Shown one piece after another: positions 61,934 to 64,000 of a stretch of 64,000 nucleotides of DNA. The stretch lies in the NCBI RefSeq assembly GCF_014201195.1, contig NZ_JACHDS010000001.1, forward strand, positions 4,774,001 through 4,838,000, in the 5' to 3' direction. The position numbers and the translations under genes are program-made. The notes under the pieces are model-generated. The model saw only the letters and a list, made by a program, of their open reading frames with translations. It had not been told where the DNA came from and did no database searches. Position 1 is the stretch's first letter, and every line of letters begins with the position of its first letter. The stretch comes from Nocardiopsis mwathae. GTDB lineage: Bacteria > Actinomycetota > Actinomycetes > Streptosporangiales > Streptosporangiaceae.

Positions 61934-62152
61934 TCACGCGGCAGCACCGCCGCCCTGCATCCGCTCCTCTTCATAGGCCTCGACGTCGGCCAACCGGTAG
62001 CGAACGAGACGACCGCACTTGATCCAGCGCGGCCCTTCCCCACGAACCCGCATGTTCGCCAGCGTCTGAGCGCTGGACTGCCACCTCTCCGACAGCTGCA
62101 CCGGGGTGAGGTGAGGGTCCCCAGCAGACGGAACATTCTTCTTGGCAGGCAA
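61934..62152 (-). CDS. excisionase/AlpA-like HTH protein
   Basis: A 72-residue MerR-type HTH protein: LTPVQLSERWQSSAQTLANM, then GPRWIKCGRLVRYRLADVEA, as in excisionases and AlpA regulators of prophages and satellites. It starts with TTG at 62152, with GGAAGG just upstream. It is divergent from the repressor gene and precedes the primase on the same strand. It may act as recombination directionality factor and/or activate the primase operon. Confidence 0.87.
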   Translation of the reverse strand: MPAKKNVPSAGDPHLTPVQLSERWQSSAQTLANMRVRGEGPRWIKCGRLVRYRLADVEAYEEERMQGGGAAA

Positions 62153-62186
62153 ATTTCATCCTTCCAGGCATCAACTGGCCCGCCCG

Positions 62187-62230
62187 ACGATAGGGCGGTA
62201 TCTTGACTTCTGTCAAACAGGATGTATTCT
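62187..62230. promoter_or_regulatory. overlapping divergent promoters with shared operator
   Basis: The palindrome TTGACTTCTGTCAA (62203-62216) contributes the -35 hexamers of both promoters: TTGACT with TATTCT (62225-62230; 16-bp spacer) rightward, and TTGACA with TATCGT (62192-62187; 18-bp spacer) leftward to the excisionase. A protein bound to the palindrome would block both. Confidence 0.65.
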
Positions 62231-62236
62231 GCTTGC

Positions 62237-62782
62237 ATGGAAGAATCTAAGCGAGGGCGCACCCACAGCACAGTCGGCCGCACCGGATCCCAGGTCGCCC
62301 GGAACCTACGCCGGTTCAGAACCTTTCGAGGCATCACGACTGAAGCACTCGCCGAACAGGTCGCCAACCGAGGCGTACCGATCCAAGCGAGCGCGATCAC
62401 GAAGATCGAGAAGGAACAACGCCGGGTCTCCGTGGATGAACTCATGGCCCTAGCCGTGGCCCTCAACGTGACCCCGAACTCCCTGCTGCTACCCACAGAC
62501 GTCGATCGAGATCAACCAGTCGAGATCACCGGCCTGCGCGAGAGTGAACGCATCGCCGCTGGCTATGCCTGGCACTGGGCAACTGGGCTCGGACTGCTCG
62601 ACGAAGATGCCGGACCCCACCCGTCCGTATTGCCATGGTGGCTGCATGACCAGTTCAACGCCGAACACCTCACCAGCATCATGGAGCGGCTCACTCCGGG
62701 GGCCGGAGCACGGGTCACGCCTGATCTGCTCAGAGCGACTAGGGAGGGCGACCCGCAAGCACCCGAGGAGGATGGTAAGTAG
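62237..62782 (+). CDS. XRE-family phage-type repressor
   Basis: A 181-residue protein with an N-terminal HTH (GITTEALAEQVANRGVPIQ to SAITKIEKEQRRVSVDELMA) and a C-terminal region of unknown fold (YAWHWATGLGLLDEDAG). ATG 62237 begins only 6 bases after the -10 box TATTCT, so the mRNA is predicted to be leaderless. It ends one base before the integrase starts (TAGTG), so repressor and integrase form an operon. It is the likely lysogeny-type switch protein. Confidence 0.85.
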   Translation: MEESKRGRTHSTVGRTGSQVARNLRRFRTFRGITTEALAEQVANRGVPIQASAITKIEKEQRRVSVDELMALAVALNVTPNSLLLPTDVDRDQPVEITGLRESERIAAGYAWHWATGLGLLDEDAGPHPSVLPWWLHDQFNAEHLTSIMERLTPGAGARVTPDLLRATREGDPQAPEEDGK

Positions 62783-63978
62783 TGGCACGGGCATGGGTTT
62801 ATGACCGCACAAAGGACAAGACCTACTGCGAAGCGGTGAAGAAGGCGAAGGTGGCCAAGCGCACGCCTCCCGCACGATGGATGGTCCGCTACTACGACCC
62901 CGCTGGGAAGCTGAAGAGCGCGGGAACCTATAAGAAGAAGCCGGACGCCGAGAAGCGGCAGACGGAGATCGAGGCAAGCCTTCATGAGGGCACCTACCGG
63001 AACCCTGCGGACGGGAAGGTGACCTTCGGCGAGATCGCGGAGAAGTGGTTGGCGTCGCGGACCGACGTCAAGCCCGCCACGTGGTGGAAGTACCGGAGCC
63101 TGCTGGACAACCACATCCTCGACCGGTGGGGGGACCTTCCCCTCACCGCGATCCACACCGAGGACATCGCCGTATGGATCGCTGAACTTCAGAAGCCGCG
63201 TGATGAGGGTGGAAGCAACCTCGGCGCATCCCAGACGTGCCATGCGCATGCGGTGCTGTCCATGGTCCTCGGATGGTGCGTTCCGCGCCGGATCGCGCTC
63301 AACCCTGCGAGGGGTGTGACGCTTCCCAAGCCCACCGAAGCGGAGCACGTCTACCTGTCCTATGAGCAGGTGGAAAAGCTTGCGGACGCCGCCGCAAACC
63401 TGAGGACGAAGTACAACCAGACGTCAGCGGCCTCGTCGGCGAACCGTGTCTTGATCCTGCTGCTCGCGTACACGGGTCTTCGGTGGAGCGAGGCGGCAGC
63501 GCTCCGTGTCGGCAAAGTGGACCTTGAGAAGCGGCGCATCCGCGTCTCTGTCACGTTCTCCGACGTCAAGGGCGAGCTGATCGAGCAGCTTCCCAAGACC
63601 GGCGAGCGGCGCACGGTCCCCATCCCCGCCTTTCTGGTGGCCGAGTTGAAACCGCTGGTCGACGGGCGCGACGCGGACGCCTACGTGTTCACCACGAAGA
63701 GGGGCGCCCCGCTGCGTATCCACAACTGGCGGAACCGAGAGTTCAGCAAGGCTCGCAAGAGCGCCGGGCTCGACGGGATGGGGCTCACTCCGCACAAGCT
63801 CCGGCACACGGCGGCGTCCCTGGCGATCGCAGCCGGTGCCGACGTCAAGGTGGTTCAGCAGATGCTCGGCCACGCCACCGCAACCATGACGCTCGACACT
63901 TACGGCCACCTGTTCCCGGACCGGCTCGACGAGGTGGCCGACGCGATGGACGCCGGTCGGATCAAGGCGACTCAGTAG
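62782..63978 (+). CDS. int: tyrosine recombinase / integrase
   Basis: A 398-residue integrase of the XerC/phage type. Catalytic residues: Arg in TGLRWSEAAALRVG, His-x-x-Arg in LTPHKLRHTAASLA, His in QMLGHATATMTLDTYGH and Tyr in the same motif. The N-terminal core-binding domain is preceded by an AP2-like/SAM-like segment (MVRYYDPAGKLKSAGTYKKK). It presumably integrates the element at tRNA-Pro. It ends 22 bases before the window edge, so the right attachment site is not visible. Confidence 0.94.
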   Translation: MARAWVYDRTKDKTYCEAVKKAKVAKRTPPARWMVRYYDPAGKLKSAGTYKKKPDAEKRQTEIEASLHEGTYRNPADGKVTFGEIAEKWLASRTDVKPATWWKYRSLLDNHILDRWGDLPLTAIHTEDIAVWIAELQKPRDEGGSNLGASQTCHAHAVLSMVLGWCVPRRIALNPARGVTLPKPTEAEHVYLSYEQVEKLADAAANLRTKYNQTSAASSANRVLILLLAYTGLRWSEAAALRVGKVDLEKRRIRVSVTFSDVKGELIEQLPKTGERRTVPIPAFLVAELKPLVDGRDADAYVFTTKRGAPLRIHNWRNREFSKARKSAGLDGMGLTPHKLRHTAASLAIAAGADVKVVQQMLGHATATMTLDTYGHLFPDRLDEVADAMDAGRIKATQ

Positions 63979-64000
63979 AAACGCGAAAGGCCGACCACCC

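Larger units (their letters stand above)
54587..64000. mobile_element. candidate capsid-encoding phage satellite integrated at tRNA-Pro (right end beyond window)
   Basis: Bounded left by a tRNA-Pro 3' fragment and right by a tyrosine integrase ending 22 bases before the window edge. In between are a phage-type repressor and excisionase, a primase-helicase, an HK97-fold capsid, a P27-family small terminase and several small genes; several stretches have lower GC than the surrounding chromosome. No portal, large terminase, protease, tail, lysis or conjugation (FtsK-like) gene is found. This composition fits a helper-dependent satellite better than a prophage remnant or an actinomycete integrative conjugative element. 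Confidence 0.75.

Noticed and set aside
54587-64000. Element as an actinomycete integrative conjugative element
   Set aside because: It has int, xis and a replication gene but no FtsK/TraB-like transfer protein, while it does have capsid and terminase genes.

Overview
The window is high-GC actinobacterial chromosome: strong third-position GC, frequent GTG/TTG starts, BldG, WhiB, Crp, MarP and Tad genes. Gene order suggests a Streptosporangiales-type actinomycete (Nocardiopsaceae-like: Nocardiopsis, Streptomonospora or Thermobifida relatives). This is inference; no database was searched.

Layout. 1-10.3 kb: the 3' part of serB, an orphan 5S rRNA gene, a DUF418 membrane protein, a 16-bp tandem repeat, a SAM methyltransferase, then a complete minus-strand rrn operon (16S-23S-5S) with promoter, processing stem and terminator, followed by sixA and a tiny membrane ORF coupled to it. 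10.4-18.7 kb: housekeeping genes, namely the H+-pumping pyrophosphatase hppA, a DUF309 protein, an alpha/beta hydrolase, a holin-like membrane protein, acetyl-CoA synthetase and a degenerate Fic-like protein. 19.6-28.8 kb: a Tad/Flp secretion locus (ssd, tadA, tadB, tadC), a convergent pilin trio (DUF4244, TadE, TadE-like), its companion DEAH helicase, and bldG with a kinase-like anti-sigma partner. 28.9-43.7 kb: a block I recognise from Mycobacterium tuberculosis Rv3671c-Rv3683: marP, Nudix, nth, crp, metallo-beta-lactamase fold, Nudix, ridA, DUF4177, two ArsA/Get3-like ATPases (split here by a 105-bp tandem repeat), whiB4-like, ponA2-like, then YqeY and a metallophosphoesterase. 43.7-54.5 kb: accessory genes, including regulators, MFS, a frameshifted membrane gene, an ATP-grasp RiPP (graspetide/imiditide-type) cluster whose maturase carries an in-frame stop, and an XRE/DUF397 pair facing a three-gene hypothetical operon.

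54.6 kb to beyond the right edge: an integrated element with a 3' tRNA-Pro fragment at its left end and a tyrosine integrase at its right end. Between them lie a repressor/excisionase switch with overlapping divergent promoters, a primase-helicase, an HK97-fold major capsid protein, a P27-type small terminase, and a regulator with two small genes. No portal, large terminase, head protease, tail or conjugation gene is present. This looks like a small capsid-encoding phage satellite and is the most novel candidate in the window.

How the parts work together: serB/sixA, hppA and acsA serve core metabolism; crp carries an autoregulatory-type site; the two ATPases, whiB and ponA lie in a cell-envelope/redox neighbourhood; the satellite appears able to integrate, replicate and build a capsid, but would need a helper phage for DNA packaging and tails.
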